From: JANMDN01 sp031376285
Lineage (GTDB): Bacteria > Actinomycetota > Thermoleophilia > Miltoncostaeales > Miltoncostaeaceae
Reading direction: 5' to 3'
Assembly (NCBI GenBank): GCA_031376285.1
Contig: JANMDN010000080.1
Coordinates: 31,032 to 95,031, forward strand
Length of the DNA: 64,000 nucleotides
This document shows positions 18,154 through 26,322 of this stretch, piece by piece. The translations under genes were made by a program, and so were the position numbers. Numbering within the stretch: the stretch's first letter is position 1; every line of letters begins with the position of its first letter. Under the pieces are notes generated by a model. It was given only the letters and a program-made list of their open reading frames with translations, did no database searches and was not told the DNA's origin.

Positions 18154-19166
18154 GCGAGCCAGGCGCGCACGATCACCCTCACGGCCACGGCCCGGGAGGT
18201 CACAGCCACGGGGGAGTGAGCGCCTCGATCCGAGGCAGTCAGGAGGCGATGCGGACCCTCAAGCTGTCGCTGCTGATCCTCGGGGCCACGGCGATCTTCC
18301 AAGTCATTGTGGTGGTGCTCTCGGGATCAGTGGCCCTTCTCGCCGACACGGTGCACAACGCCGGCGACGCCCTCACCGCGATTCCCCTGGCGGCCGCCTT
18401 CATACTGGGCCGGCGACCGGCGACCGGTCGCCTGACCTACGGGTACGGGCGCGCCGAGGATCTGGCCGGCCTCGCGGTCCTCGCGGTCATCCTCTTCTCG
18501 GCCATCTACGCCGGCTACGAGGCCGTTCAGCGGCTGATCCATCCGAGCACACCGGGCTACCTGGCGGCGGTGGCGATCGCGGGCCTCGTCGGCTTCGCCG
18601 GCAACGAGTGGGTGGCGATCTACCGGATCCGCTCTGGGCGGCGAATCGGCTCGGCGGCGCTGGTCGCCGACGGCTACCACGCCCGGGTCGACGGCTTCAC
18701 CAGCCTGGCGGTCGTGGCCGGTGCGGGCGGGGTGGCGCTCGGCTATCCGCTCACCGACCCGATCGTCGGCCTGCTCATCTCGGTCGCCATCCTGCGGATC
18801 GTCTGGACCTCCGCCAAAGAGATCGGCCTGCGCATGATGGACGGCATCGAGCCCGAGCGGGTCGCGGCGATCCGTCGCGAGGCCGGCCACGTCCCCGGGG
18901 TGATCGGGGTGGGCGAGGTGCGGGCGCGCTGGCTCGGGCACCAAGTGCGCGCGGAGGTCAACGTGGTCGTGGCGGCCGAGTCAAGCGTCGAGGACGGGCA
19001 CGCGATCGCGGTTGCGGTGCGGACCCGATTGGTGGAGCGGGTCCAGCATCTCGAGGAGGCGATCATCCACGTCGACCCTCCCAGCGCCCCCGGCGAGGAC
19101 CACCACCACGATGCGCGCGGGCGAGGCGGTGGCGATGTGGTCGGAATCGCTGGGGAAGCGCCATGA
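18150..19166 (+). CDS. CDF-family heavy-metal cation exporter (CzcD/ZitB type)
   Basis: 338 residues. A His-rich N terminus (HDHPHGHGPGGHSHGG) and C terminus (DHHHD) flank six predicted membrane helices. The metal-site pairs are present: ADTVHNAGD in helix 2 and ADGYHARVDG in helix 5 (HxxxD in each). A cytoplasmic domain with EARHV-like folding follows (VRAEVNVVVAAESSVEDGHAIA). Proton-driven export of Zn2+ or related ions is expected under control of the upstream repressor. Confidence 0.9.
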   Translation: MSEPGAHDHPHGHGPGGHSHGGVSASIRGSQEAMRTLKLSLLILGATAIFQVIVVVLSGSVALLADTVHNAGDALTAIPLAAAFILGRRPATGRLTYGYGRAEDLAGLAVLAVILFSAIYAGYEAVQRLIHPSTPGYLAAVAIAGLVGFAGNEWVAIYRIRSGRRIGSAALVADGYHARVDGFTSLAVVAGAGGVALGYPLTDPIVGLLISVAILRIVWTSAKEIGLRMMDGIEPERVAAIRREAGHVPGVIGVGEVRARWLGHQVRAEVNVVVAAESSVEDGHAIAVAVRTRLVERVQHLEEAIIHVDPPSAPGEDHHHDARGRGGGDVVGIAGEAP

Positions 19167-19307
19167 CCGAGGGTCGCCGGTATGAGGTGTAGCCGATCGG
19201 GTGGGTCGAGTCTTCGCTGGCGGACCGCGAGTCGGCCCAAAGCAAGGCGACGAGGGATCGCCTGAGGCCTGGCTCGTGTTCGAGGAGGCCGTGAGCGAGG
19301 GTCTGCG

Positions 19308-19852
19308 TGATCTTCGGGGCGGCACCGAGGTCATCGGACGTCCGCATGCCCGACCTCGACGGATCGAGGCGACCCGCGAGGTGACCGGTGCGGCCCCGAA
19401 CACAAGGGTCCTGGTCGTGACGACCTTCGAGCAGGACGACTACGTGTTCGGAGCGCCCCGCGCCGGGCCTCGGGCTTCCTGGTCAAGCGGACGCGTCCCG
19501 AAGAGCTGATCGCGGCCGTTCATACGATCGCCACCGGCGACTCCCTGCTCTCGCCCTCCGTCACCCGTCGAGTCATCGATCGCATGGCCCAGCAGCCGAC
19601 CCCCGACCTCGCCGATCAGGCCGGGCTCGACGAGCTCACCTCGCGCGAGCGCGAGGTCCTCGAGCTGGTCGCCCGCGGGCTCTCGAACCGCGAGATCGCC
19701 ACGGCGCTCGTCGTGGAGGGTCGACGATCAGGACCCACACCAAGCGTGTGCTGATAAGCTCGTGCTCCGCGATCGCGTCCAGATCGTGATCCTCGCCTAC
19801 GAGACCGGGCTGAGCCGGCCTGCCGACGATGCCCCTCAAGCGCCCCGCTGAT
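19308..19852 (+). pseudogene. Broken NarL/LuxR-type response regulator
   Basis: Pieces of a two-component regulator in several frames: DVRMPDLDG near 19338, TRVLVVTTFEQDDYVFG to 19450, SGFLVKRTRPEELIAAVHTIATGD from about 19470, then the HTH LTSREREVLELVARGLSNREIATALVV, IRTHTKRVL and LRDRVQIVILAYETGL. At least four one-base losses break the frame, near 19356, 19467, 19713 and 19751; inserting one base at each restores the protein. The first ~50 residues of the receiver are not found. No kinase gene is nearby. Confidence 0.75.
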
Positions 19853-20404
19853 GTCGAGCGGAAGCTCCTTGCGCAGGCGCGGGCCGATCGCCGCTCAACG
19901 CTGGCCGGGCTACTCCGCTGTCGGGCTCGCGCATCCCCTTGCCGTCTCGAGACGACTTCTCCGCCTACGGCGCCCTGCCCCGGTCGGCGCCTTCGGGTCC
20001 GGCAGGTCACCCACATGACCGCCGGGCTCTCGGGGCGGTGATTCGCCGAACGTGATCCTGGCGGTCGAGGTGGGAGCCCACCCCGCCACGTAGGGAACCG
20101 CCTGTGCGGGTGCCGAGGCGCGCGGCCGCGCGATGTGGGCCGCAGTCTCGGCGACGACCGCGGGCCCGGTCCGGCTGAAGCCCTGGTCCCGGGCGCCATG
20201 GACGTGGGCCAGCTCGTGGACGAGGACGGCCACCCGGCCGTTGGCCTCCAGGGCCGACCAGAGCGCGATGAGGCGGCGCTCGAGCTCGACGAGCCCCGAC
20301 CGAGGTGAGCGCGTTCATCACAGATCGCCGCACAGATCTCGGGGTCGAGCCCATCTGCAGGTGCGTCGACTGCGCGGACCCCGGGCAGCCGCATCGGCCT
20401 TACG
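19853..20404 (-). pseudogene. Fragment of a zinc-peptidase-like (ArdC/ImmA-type) protein
   Basis: A minus-strand frame contains ERRLIALWSALEANGR then VAVLVHELAHVHGARD (HExxH), AVVAETAAHIA and VPYVAGWAPTS. The order HExxH, Glu helix, PYVAGWA is what I know from the C-terminal domain of ArdC-like antirestriction proteins. Sequence upstream (PEICAAICDERAHLGRG) is in a different frame. ArdC-type genes travel on plasmids and integrative elements. The identification is tentative. Confidence 0.35.
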
Positions 20405-20410
20405 CCATCT

Positions 20411-20893
20411 TCAGGCTCGACCCAGCCGAAGTCGGGGGACTCGCAGCCCCCCGGTGGTCAAGGCCACCAGCCCGATGACCGCGAACGCGATGGCGGTCAG
20501 GTGCGTGTTCAGGCCGAAGGACCAGTACATCGTCACGCCCACCGCAGTGAGAGCCGCCGCGAGGAAGGCGATTGCAGGCCACCAGGAGTGCCGCAGGGCC
20601 GCTACGAGGATGGTGGCGGAGATCGCGTAGGCGAGCTGACTTGAGAGCCCGAGGTCGCCGATCGGACCGACGAAGCCGCCGAGCCCGGGCACGGCCTCGG
20701 TCTGGCTAGGGAAGAACATGGCGGTGCAGTGGAAGACGAGCGCGAGCACCGAGCCCGCTGCGAAGATCGCCTCGCGCCGCCCCGGCCGGTAGGAGATCGC
20801 GGGAAGGGGCAGCGCGTCCACGGCAAGGCGGGCGATCAGGGCCGCCGCTGCGAGGGCGATGAGGAAGTACCAATACGAGGAGGACACCGTCAC
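20411..20893 (-). CDS. Four- or five-helix membrane protein, unknown
   Basis: 160 residues from a GTG directly abutting the stop of the M56 peptidase gene, so it belongs to that operon. Hydrophobic segments: YWYFLIALAAAALIARL, AIFAAGSVLALVFHCTAMFF, LAYAISATILVAALRH, PAIAFLAAALTAVGVTMYW and AIAFAVIGLVALTTGGL. The His-Cys in VFHCTAMFF could bind metal. I do not recognise the family; a cytochrome c oxidase accessory role is one possibility given the SCO1/TlpA neighbours. Confidence 0.7.
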   Translation of the reverse strand: MTVSSSYWYFLIALAAAALIARLAVDALPLPAISYRPGRREAIFAAGSVLALVFHCTAMFFPSQTEAVPGLGGFVGPIGDLGLSSQLAYAISATILVAALRHSWWPAIAFLAAALTAVGVTMYWSFGLNTHLTAIAFAVIGLVALTTGGLRVPRLRLGRA

Positions 20894-21865
20894 TCAGCGA
20901 TCCAGTGCGCGGAGCCAGCGCCGGACGCCGATCCAGCCGAGAGCGACGACGACCCCCCTTAGGCCCCACGCGATGACCATGTCGGCGAGGTCCGTACCGT
21001 TCATCGGCATCGGCGCAATCGCATCAGAACTCGTGCCGGGACTCACGACGACGACCACGACCAGTAGCGCCGCGAGCATCAACCCGACGGCCGACCGTCG
21101 GACCACCGAGGGCTCGACGACCAGGCAAGGCGGGCTCGCGCCAGGAACGAGGGCGTCGATACGAGCGCCCAACGCGGTCCCACCGCCTGCGATCGCCGGA
21201 GCGCCCGCCGACTCAGACGCCGAGTGGAAGGCAAGCAGCGCCTCCGCCAGGGCGCGACGGCCGACCCAGGCACTTGCGCACTTGTCAGCGGCGAGCTCGT
21301 AGCGAAGGCGCTGATGCTCAGCGGTCCGGCGGGCTGCGGGCACGATCCATAGTCCGCGCCCCACCGCGTGAGCCACGACCTGACGGAGAGGGTCGCGGTT
21401 TCGGGCGTGGGCCGCTTCATGGGCCAGCACCGCCTCCAGCGGAGCGGGGTCGAGGGAGTCAACCAGGGCGCTGCTCACCACCACCGTCGGTCGCAGGAGC
21501 CCTGCGGAGAAAGCCAGGCTCTTGGGGAGGTCGGTGACGATGAGACGCCGGATGCCCAGGTCATGCGCGGCCCTGCCGACGACACGCGGCGGGACCAGGG
21601 CGTGCCGGCGTGCAAGCCGAATCGTTCGGCGACCGACGAGCGCCTGTCTGCACAGGTGCCAGAGCATCAGCCCCCAGATCGAGGCCGCGAGCGCGATGGC
21701 CAGCACCGTCGGGACGGAGGCCGCGGTGGCGATCGCCCGTGCGCACGCGTGCAGGACGATCCAGGCGGATGTGCCGCCCGCGCTCCAGCCGATCGCCTCG
21801 AGGATTCCGATTGGAGCCATGACGGCCACGGCCGCCCAGGCCGGAACTGACGGCCAACGCCTCAC
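20894..21865 (-). CDS. M56-family membrane metallopeptidase (BlaR1/MecR1-like)
   Basis: 323 residues. Membrane helices at both ends enclose a zinc protease domain: HEAAH in EAVLAHEAAHARNRDP and the third ligand Glu in LRYELAADKCASAW. There is no C-terminal penicillin-sensor domain, so it is a stand-alone protease that probably cleaves the BlaI-type repressor encoded just upstream. Stop and start overlap with that gene (ATGA at 21862-21865). Confidence 0.88.
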   Translation of the reverse strand: MRRWPSVPAWAAVAVMAPIGILEAIGWSAGGTSAWIVLHACARAIATAASVPTVLAIALAASIWGLMLWHLCRQALVGRRTIRLARRHALVPPRVVGRAAHDLGIRRLIVTDLPKSLAFSAGLLRPTVVVSSALVDSLDPAPLEAVLAHEAAHARNRDPLRQVVAHAVGRGLWIVPAARRTAEHQRLRYELAADKCASAWVGRRALAEALLAFHSASESAGAPAIAGGGTALGARIDALVPGASPPCLVVEPSVVRRSAVGLMLAALLVVVVVVSPGTSSDAIAPMPMNGTDLADMVIAWGLRGVVVALGWIGVRRWLRALDR

Positions 21866-22335
21866 AGGTCCTCGCGATTCAGGAGCTCGCGTAGTCGGGT
21901 CAGATCTGCCGGATCACCATCGCGCATCCTGGCGGCGAAGGCGGCGAGCGCCTCGTCGCCGTGGGCCTCGATCAGCCGGTCGACCGCCTCCCGCGAGAGG
22001 GCAGCCGAGAGGCCGGCCGGGTCAACCGCTGCCTGGTACATGTCGCGCCGGCCTTCGCGCCGGCGTATTAGCAACCCGCGGGCGTGGAGACGAATCATGA
22101 CCGTGAGGACGGTGGTGTAGGCCAGCGTGTTCGCCCGGGCCTCGAGCAAGGCGACGACCTCGCGAACCGACGACTCCCCCGCCGTCCACAGCTCCTCCAG
22201 GATGGCTCGCTGGAGGCTTCCGAGCGGAGCGGACGCGCTCGCGTCGGACTCGCGGGACTGGGCTGGCGACCCGTCCTGTGGCTGCTCTCGCATCGGTTTG
22301 AGGGTACTCCGAGCCTGCTGACTGGACAACGACAC
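21862..22335 (-). CDS. BlaI/MecI/CopY-family repressor
   Basis: 157 residues from GTG 22335; a Met at residue 15 (22293) is an alternative start. The winged helix is typical: LGSLQRAILEELWTAGESSVREVVALL, then TLAYTTVLTVMIRLHARGLLIRRREGRR, with a C-terminal dimerisation helix. A TACTAT box (22346-22341, minus strand) lies 5 nt before the GTG, and a dyad at 22354-22372 sits just beyond, so autoregulation is likely. The matching dyads upstream of the broken SCO1 and of TlpA suggest a wider regulon. Confidence 0.88.
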   Translation of the reverse strand: MSLSSQQARSTLKPMREQPQDGSPAQSRESDASASAPLGSLQRAILEELWTAGESSVREVVALLEARANTLAYTTVLTVMIRLHARGLLIRRREGRRDMYQAAVDPAGLSAALSREAVDRLIEAHGDEALAAFAARMRDGDPADLTRLRELLNREDL

Positions 22336-22353
22336 CCGGCATAGTACCCTGAT

Positions 22354-22372
22354 GACTACGCTTCACGTAGTT
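22354..22372. promoter_or_regulatory. BlaI-type operator, copy 1
   Basis: GACTACGCTTCACGTAGTT: arms ACTACG and CGTAGT are perfect around 5 bases. It lies between divergent promoters, upstream of the repressor and over the likely start of transcription for the small membrane protein pair (TACCCT at 22345-22350). Confidence 0.65.
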
Positions 22373-22392
22373 GAAAGCTAGCGGGAGGTCGA

Positions 22393-22617
22393 ATGATGGA
22401 GCAGATACTGCTGAGCCTGGCAGTGCTGGCGTGCCCCCTCGGGATGGTGCTGATGATGGTGTTGATGGGCCGGGGGATGCTTGGTGGCAAGAAGAGCGCG
22501 GACGCCGGAGAGCGCCCAGGAGACGACCTCGGCACCCTGAGGGCCGAGTCCGCCCGTCTCGACGCGCGGATCGCCGAGCTCGAGTCACGCGGCGTGCCCG
22601 CGACGGCTGAGCGCTGA
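22393..22617 (+). CDS. Small membrane protein with ACPL motif, unknown
   Basis: 74 residues: one membrane helix (EQILLSLAVLACPLGMVLMMVLMGRG) and a short coiled coil (LRAESARLDARIAELES). GGGAGG at 22383-22388 favours ATG 22396 slightly over 22393. Met-rich and with a membrane Cys, it could bind copper, but that is inference. It probably answers to the BlaI-type repressor through the dyad in front of it. Confidence 0.65.
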   Translation: MMEQILLSLAVLACPLGMVLMMVLMGRGMLGGKKSADAGERPGDDLGTLRAESARLDARIAELESRGVPATAER

Positions 22618-22847
22618 TGGGGACCGGCCTACTCGTCGCCGCGATCCTCATAGGCGCCGCGGCGTGTCCTCTGATCGCCGTGATCCAGCGCCGCCGCGGG
22701 CGGGCCGGCTGCTGCCCGCCGAGTCGCCCGGGGGCTCCCGGGGCCGGCAAGAGCTTGGCGGAGCTCAAGGCCGATCGTGAGCGAGTGGAGGAGCGGATCG
22801 GCGCGCTCGAGCGGGAGGCCTCGACTGGAGGCCGCGCGCCGCGTTGA
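22617..22847 (+). CDS. Second small membrane protein with ACPL motif
   Basis: 76 residues overlapping the previous stop by one base (TGATG). One membrane helix (GLLVAAILIGAAACPLIAVI), a basic CC-containing linker (RRGRAGCCPPS) and a coiled coil (LAELKADRERVEERIGALERE). The plan copies the upstream protein (helix with ACPL, linker, coiled coil), so the two are likely ancient paralogues or partners. Family unknown. Confidence 0.65.
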   Translation: MGTGLLVAAILIGAAACPLIAVIQRRRGRAGCCPPSRPGAPGAGKSLAELKADRERVEERIGALEREASTGGRAPR

Positions 22848-22866
22848 TGGCTTCCACTCGACGCCC

Positions 22867-23584
22867 GTGACGACCGCTTCCGACCAGCTCCGCCTCGACC
22901 GCCTCCTCGCGCGGGCCGCGCCCGCCTACGACCTCCAGCTCCTGCTCGAGCGACGGGCTCTATGGACCGCGGTCCGTCTCGCCGGGCCACTCGGCGGACT
23001 GCGGGTTCTCGATCTCGCGACCGGCACCGGCGCCCTCGCCTCGGCCATGCTGGACCGGGGCGATCAACCGGTCGGGCTCGTGGCCGTCGACCGCTCTCCG
23101 GCGATGCTCGCCGGGCGCGGAGGCGGCTCGCGCCTTTCGAGGACCGCTCTCGGGTCAGGGTGGCCCTCGCCGACGCCCGCCGGCTGCCGTATCCCGGGGG
23201 GCACTTCGATCTCGTGACGAGCGGTACTTCCTCCACCTCCTCGAGCGCGAGGACGCCGCGGCGGCCCTGGCGGAGGTCCAACGGGTGCTACGCCCCTGCG
23301 GCCGCCTCGTGGTGGTCGTCCACAGGGCGCCGGCGACCCGGCTCGGCGGGCTCTACCGGCAGGGGTGGCGGGCTCTCGGACGGGTCCTCCCGCTGGCCGG
23401 GGCGGGTCCCCTGGAGGGTGCTCGGCCACGTCTCCTGAGCGCCGCGTTCCCGATCCATGGCGAACGCCGCACCGGCCTGGGGTACTGGAGCCAGGTGGTC
23501 CTCGGCGAGAGGTCCCGAGGGGCGATGCTCATCGGGCGGAGCACTCATCGTCACACCCGTCACCGGCGGGCGCGCCGGGGCTGA
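22867..23584 (+). pseudogene. Frameshifted SAM-dependent methyltransferase
   Basis: Motif I is intact (LRVLDLATGTGALASAM), followed by VGLVAVDRSPAML. The frame breaks near 23118, where inserting one G restores RRRLAPFEDRSRVRVALADARRLPYPGGHFDLVTS, and again near 23223, where one base restores YFLHLLEREDAAAALAEVQRVLRPCGRLVVVV. The C-terminal part then runs in one frame to 23584. Both breaks sit in short G runs. Substrate unknown. Confidence 0.75.
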
Positions 23585-24230
23585 CGCGATCTCCCACGCA
23601 GCACCCCTCGCCGCGCCAGGCCTCGCGACCCTCCTTGATCGCGATGGTGGCGATCAGGAGACCGACCACCGGATCGAGCCACCAGGCCCCCAGGAGGGCG
23701 TTGCCCAGGAGGCCGACGAGGAGCGCACCGGCCAGATAGGCGCAGAGCATGTTTTGACGCCCCTCGCCTTTGGTCGCCGCTGAGCCCAGCCGGTCGGCAA
23801 GGCGCGCCTTGGCGGTCCCCAGATACGGCATGACCACGACGCTCGATGCCGCAAGGCCGATCCCGAGCCAGCTCGCGTCAGGACGCTCACCGGTGACGAG
23901 CGCCCTCACCGATTCGAAGCCGACGTAGGGCGCGAGGACGAAGAACTGGATCGCGACGAGCCTCTGGGCTCGGGTCTCCGCCGCCTCCGAGAAGATGCGA
24001 TCGCCGGTGAAGCGCCACACGATGATCGCCGAGGCGAAGCCCTCGATCGCCGAGTCGAGTCCGAAGCCGATGAGGGCGACCGACCCGGCCATGACACCGG
24101 CAAGGATCGCGATGCCGCCCTCCAGCGACATGTAGGCGAGGCTCGCCCACGACAGCAGCCGTACCCGGCCCGCCAGGCGCACGCGCTCCGCGTCGGGAAG
24201 GCTCCCAAGGGTAGGTGCGAGGGTGCTCAC
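23529..24230 (-). CDS. CDF-like cation transporter partnered with a CmtR-type repressor
   Basis: 233 residues with about six membrane helices. The helix-2 motif GFGLDSAIEGFASAIIVWRF has Asp and Glu where classical CDF proteins have HxxxD, and the C terminus is Cys-rich (GCCVGDRVSP, GDGCDDECSAR) in place of the cytoplasmic domain. It overlaps the repressor gene upstream (ATGA), which indicates cadmium, lead or zinc efflux. Its 3' end overlaps the converging broken methyltransferase by 56 bp. Confidence 0.75.
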   Translation of the reverse strand: MSTLAPTLGSLPDAERVRLAGRVRLLSWASLAYMSLEGGIAILAGVMAGSVALIGFGLDSAIEGFASAIIVWRFTGDRIFSEAAETRAQRLVAIQFFVLAPYVGFESVRALVTGERPDASWLGIGLAASSVVVMPYLGTAKARLADRLGSAATKGEGRQNMLCAYLAGALLVGLLGNALLGAWWLDPVVGLLIATIAIKEGREAWRGEGCCVGDRVSPGAPAGDGCDDECSAR

Positions 24231-24583
24231 GCGCGCACCCGAGCGGGCAGGAGCGCCTCAAGGAGCTCGCTCCCGGTGCTGGTGAGGGCGTACATGACCA
24301 TCTTCCCCTCGCGTCGCGAGCGCACCAGACCGGCGCCGCGAAGGGCGCGTGCGTGGTGTGAGACGAGCTTGTCGGAGCGCTCGCAGATCCACGCCAAATC
24401 GCAGACGCAGAGTTCGCCTGCCTCCCGCAGGACGAGGGCTACCTGCAGGCGCGTCGGATCACCCAGGGCCTTCGCACGCTCGGCGGCCGCAAGCAGTGTC
24501 TCGGCGTCGAGTCGGGAGGCCCGCGCCTGCTCGGCCCGCGGAAGGTCGAGGCAGAGGAGCTCGCAGACATCGGGCCTCGACAT
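24227..24583 (-). CDS. ArsR-family repressor, CadC/CmtR type
   Basis: 118 residues. N-terminal Cys pair CELLCLD and the alpha-3 motif GELCVCDLAWI are the soft-metal ligands of CadC-like sensors; the DNA-binding helix reads SDKLVSHHARALRGAGLV and the wing RREGKMVMYALT. Cd2+ or Pb2+ is the likely inducer. A TAGGAT -10 box on the minus strand (24595-24590) stands 6 nt before the ATG, so the transcript is probably leaderless. Confidence 0.87.
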   Translation of the reverse strand: MSRPDVCELLCLDLPRAEQARASRLDAETLLAAAERAKALGDPTRLQVALVLREAGELCVCDLAWICERSDKLVSHHARALRGAGLVRSRREGKMVMYALTSTGSELLEALLPARVRA

Positions 24584-24720
24584 CCATACATCCTAACGGA
24601 CGTACGAAAAACACGTCTCGTCAGGTCCGCTCGCGGGCGGCGTCAGAGAAGACATCCGCAGAGAAGCATCGCCCCTGGACGACGATTCCGAGGCGGGCGC
24701 TCCGGGGAGCTCGCGCTCAC

Positions 24721-25330
24721 TTACCTCCAGCCACTTCTCGTGATGGCGCCGGGCCCATCGCGGTCGACGTCGCCCACGACCATCCTGCGGAGCGCGTGGA
24801 GCGGTGGACGAGCGCCAGGTAGGAGGTGCGCGACGACGCGGGCGACGAGGAGACAGGTCGCCCAGTCGTGGACGATCACCGTCCCGGCGAAGCGGTAGCG
24901 GATGTCGCGCTTGCCGAGCCAGAACAACACGCCGGTCACGAACATCACCACCATCAGCGCGCCGACGAGGGCCGAATTCAGCTTCTGGCCGGCGTTGAAG
25001 CGACCTTGAGGCGGAGCCGGCTCACGTCGGCGAAAGCGCGACCATCCGAACAGCCAGCGGGCGTCGCCGCTGTCGAAGGGGCCCATCTCGCGCATGGTCG
25101 CCCGCAGGCGCGACCAGTGGGCGGCGAAAGGGGGCGAGCACCCCGGCGGCCAGGACCACGGCCGAGTTGATGTGCCATGCCTTCGCCGTCGGGCGGGCGA
25201 CGAACGTGGCGAGGTCGGGGACGAACAGCGCGAGGCCGCTCCCGAGCATCGGGAAGAACGTCATCGCGAGCAGCCAGTGGAGGGTGCGCTCTGCGCCGGA
25301 GAAGCGCGCGATCCGACGGCTACGCGTCAA
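24721..25330 (-). pseudogene. Frameshifted formate dehydrogenase gamma / cytochrome b561-type subunit
   Basis: The first half reads ARFSGAERTLHWLLAMTFF then GSGLALFVPDLATFVARPTAKAWHINSAVVLAAGVLAP. The frame then breaks in a C run at 25128-25132 and continues as AAHWSRLRATMREMGPFD, with the family hallmark RFNAGQKLNSALV and a haem-bearing helix with VIVHDWATCLLVARVVAHLL. The extreme C terminus seems shifted again near 24810. The His residues for haem b are present. No catalytic or iron-sulfur subunit is adjacent, so it is an orphan. Confidence 0.75.
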
Positions 25331-25583
25331 TGCCGTTCGAGCGTCCCACCACCCGTTGACGTCGTAGCTGCGCTGCTCTCAGAAGCCGAGGCCCGGCTCA
25401 GGCGCAGCCGATCGGTAGATCGGACCGAGGGATCTCAAGGGGAGTCTCGCGGCCGGCGGCCTGATCAGCGTCCATCCGCATCTGCTTCTCGCGGCGCTCG
25501 GTGGTGGACCCCCACGAACAATCCATGAACTCTCTGGGGACCTCGACCCCAGTGACGCCCGTCCACGTCCCTCCGGCAAGACG
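25331..25583. other. Intergenic stretch between cytochrome b remnant and SCO1 remnant
   Basis: About 250 bp. A 42-codon minus-strand frame (start near 25529, rich in charged residues) is open but resembles nothing I know. The coding-like sequence of the cytochrome (SYDVNGWWDART) extends upstream of 25330 to about 25365, so that gene's true start lies in here. Confidence 0.35.
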
Positions 25584-25602
25584 TACTATAGGCTACGTAG
25601 TA
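25584..25602. promoter_or_regulatory. BlaI-type operator, copy 2
   Basis: TACTATAGGCTACGTAGTA. Its first six bases (TACTAT) are also a good -10 box, and the element ends 1 nt before the ATG at 25604, so a bound repressor would cover the promoter of the SCO1-like gene. Confidence 0.65.
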
Positions 25603-25603
25603 G

Positions 25604-26269
25604 ATGCGAGGACGCCGGCCAAGAATGCGACCCCTGTTGATCGCGGCACTCGCCGCCCTGATGCTCGGCCTCGCCGGCGTGGCGGCGGGCGCGGTGCTGG
25701 GCGGTGGTGGGGACGCAGATCGAGGCGCTGATGCGGACGTCGCGGCGGAGCGGTTTCGCGGCAACGAGCCCCCGGCGGTCTTCGACGCTGCGGACTTCGC
25801 GCTGCGAGAGGCTCTCAGCGGCGGGCTCGTGCGGATGGTCGATCAACGTGGGCGCGTCGTCGTGCTGACTTTCCTCGAGAGCCGGTGCACCACGGCGTGC
25901 CCCGTGATCGCCTCCCAGGTCGCTGAGGCTCTACGCAGGCTGCCCTCTGAGGACCGATCGAACGTGGTTTGGTTGCTCTGGCTATCAGTGCAAACCCCCG
26001 CGACGAGACGTGCAGGAGCGTGAGGGCATTCGTCACTCGCCACCGCGCCGGAGGCGAGATCCGCTATCTCAATGCCCTGAGGCCGAGCTACGACGGTCTG
26101 GAAGGAGTATCAGGTGCTCTCCGCCCTCGAGAGCGGCGATGCGGACACCCACTCGGCGCCCGTGCGGATCTACAGCCGCAGCGGTCGCTGGCTGGCGATG
26201 CAGCATGCCGGAGTGGACCTCAGCGCGGCCAACCTCGTCCACGACATCTCGTTGGCGCCGGCTCGATGA
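25604..26269 (+). pseudogene. Frameshifted SCO1/SenC copper-chaperone-like protein
   Basis: Signal anchor LLIAALAALMLGLAGVAAGAV, then the thioredoxin-fold core VVVLTFLESRCTTACPVIASQV with the CxxxC copper site. After SNVV the frame breaks near 25966 and resumes as LAISANPRDETCRSVRAFVTRH. A second break near 26102 precedes KEYQVLSALESGDADTHSAPVRIYSRSGRW, which holds the third ligand His. The intact protein would deliver copper to cytochrome c oxidase or act as a thiol reductase. Both breaks could be decay or sequencing indels. Confidence 0.75.
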
Positions 26270-26322
26270 GCGGTAGGCGGCGTCTGCGGTGCCGACTGGT
26301 CGTCCGAACAGGGAGGCTCGAT

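Noticed and set aside
17903..19192. Long Arg/Gly-rich open frame over the CDF exporter gene
   Set aside because: It is the out-of-frame reading of the repressor and exporter genes, with no motif and composition expected of a high-GC shadow.
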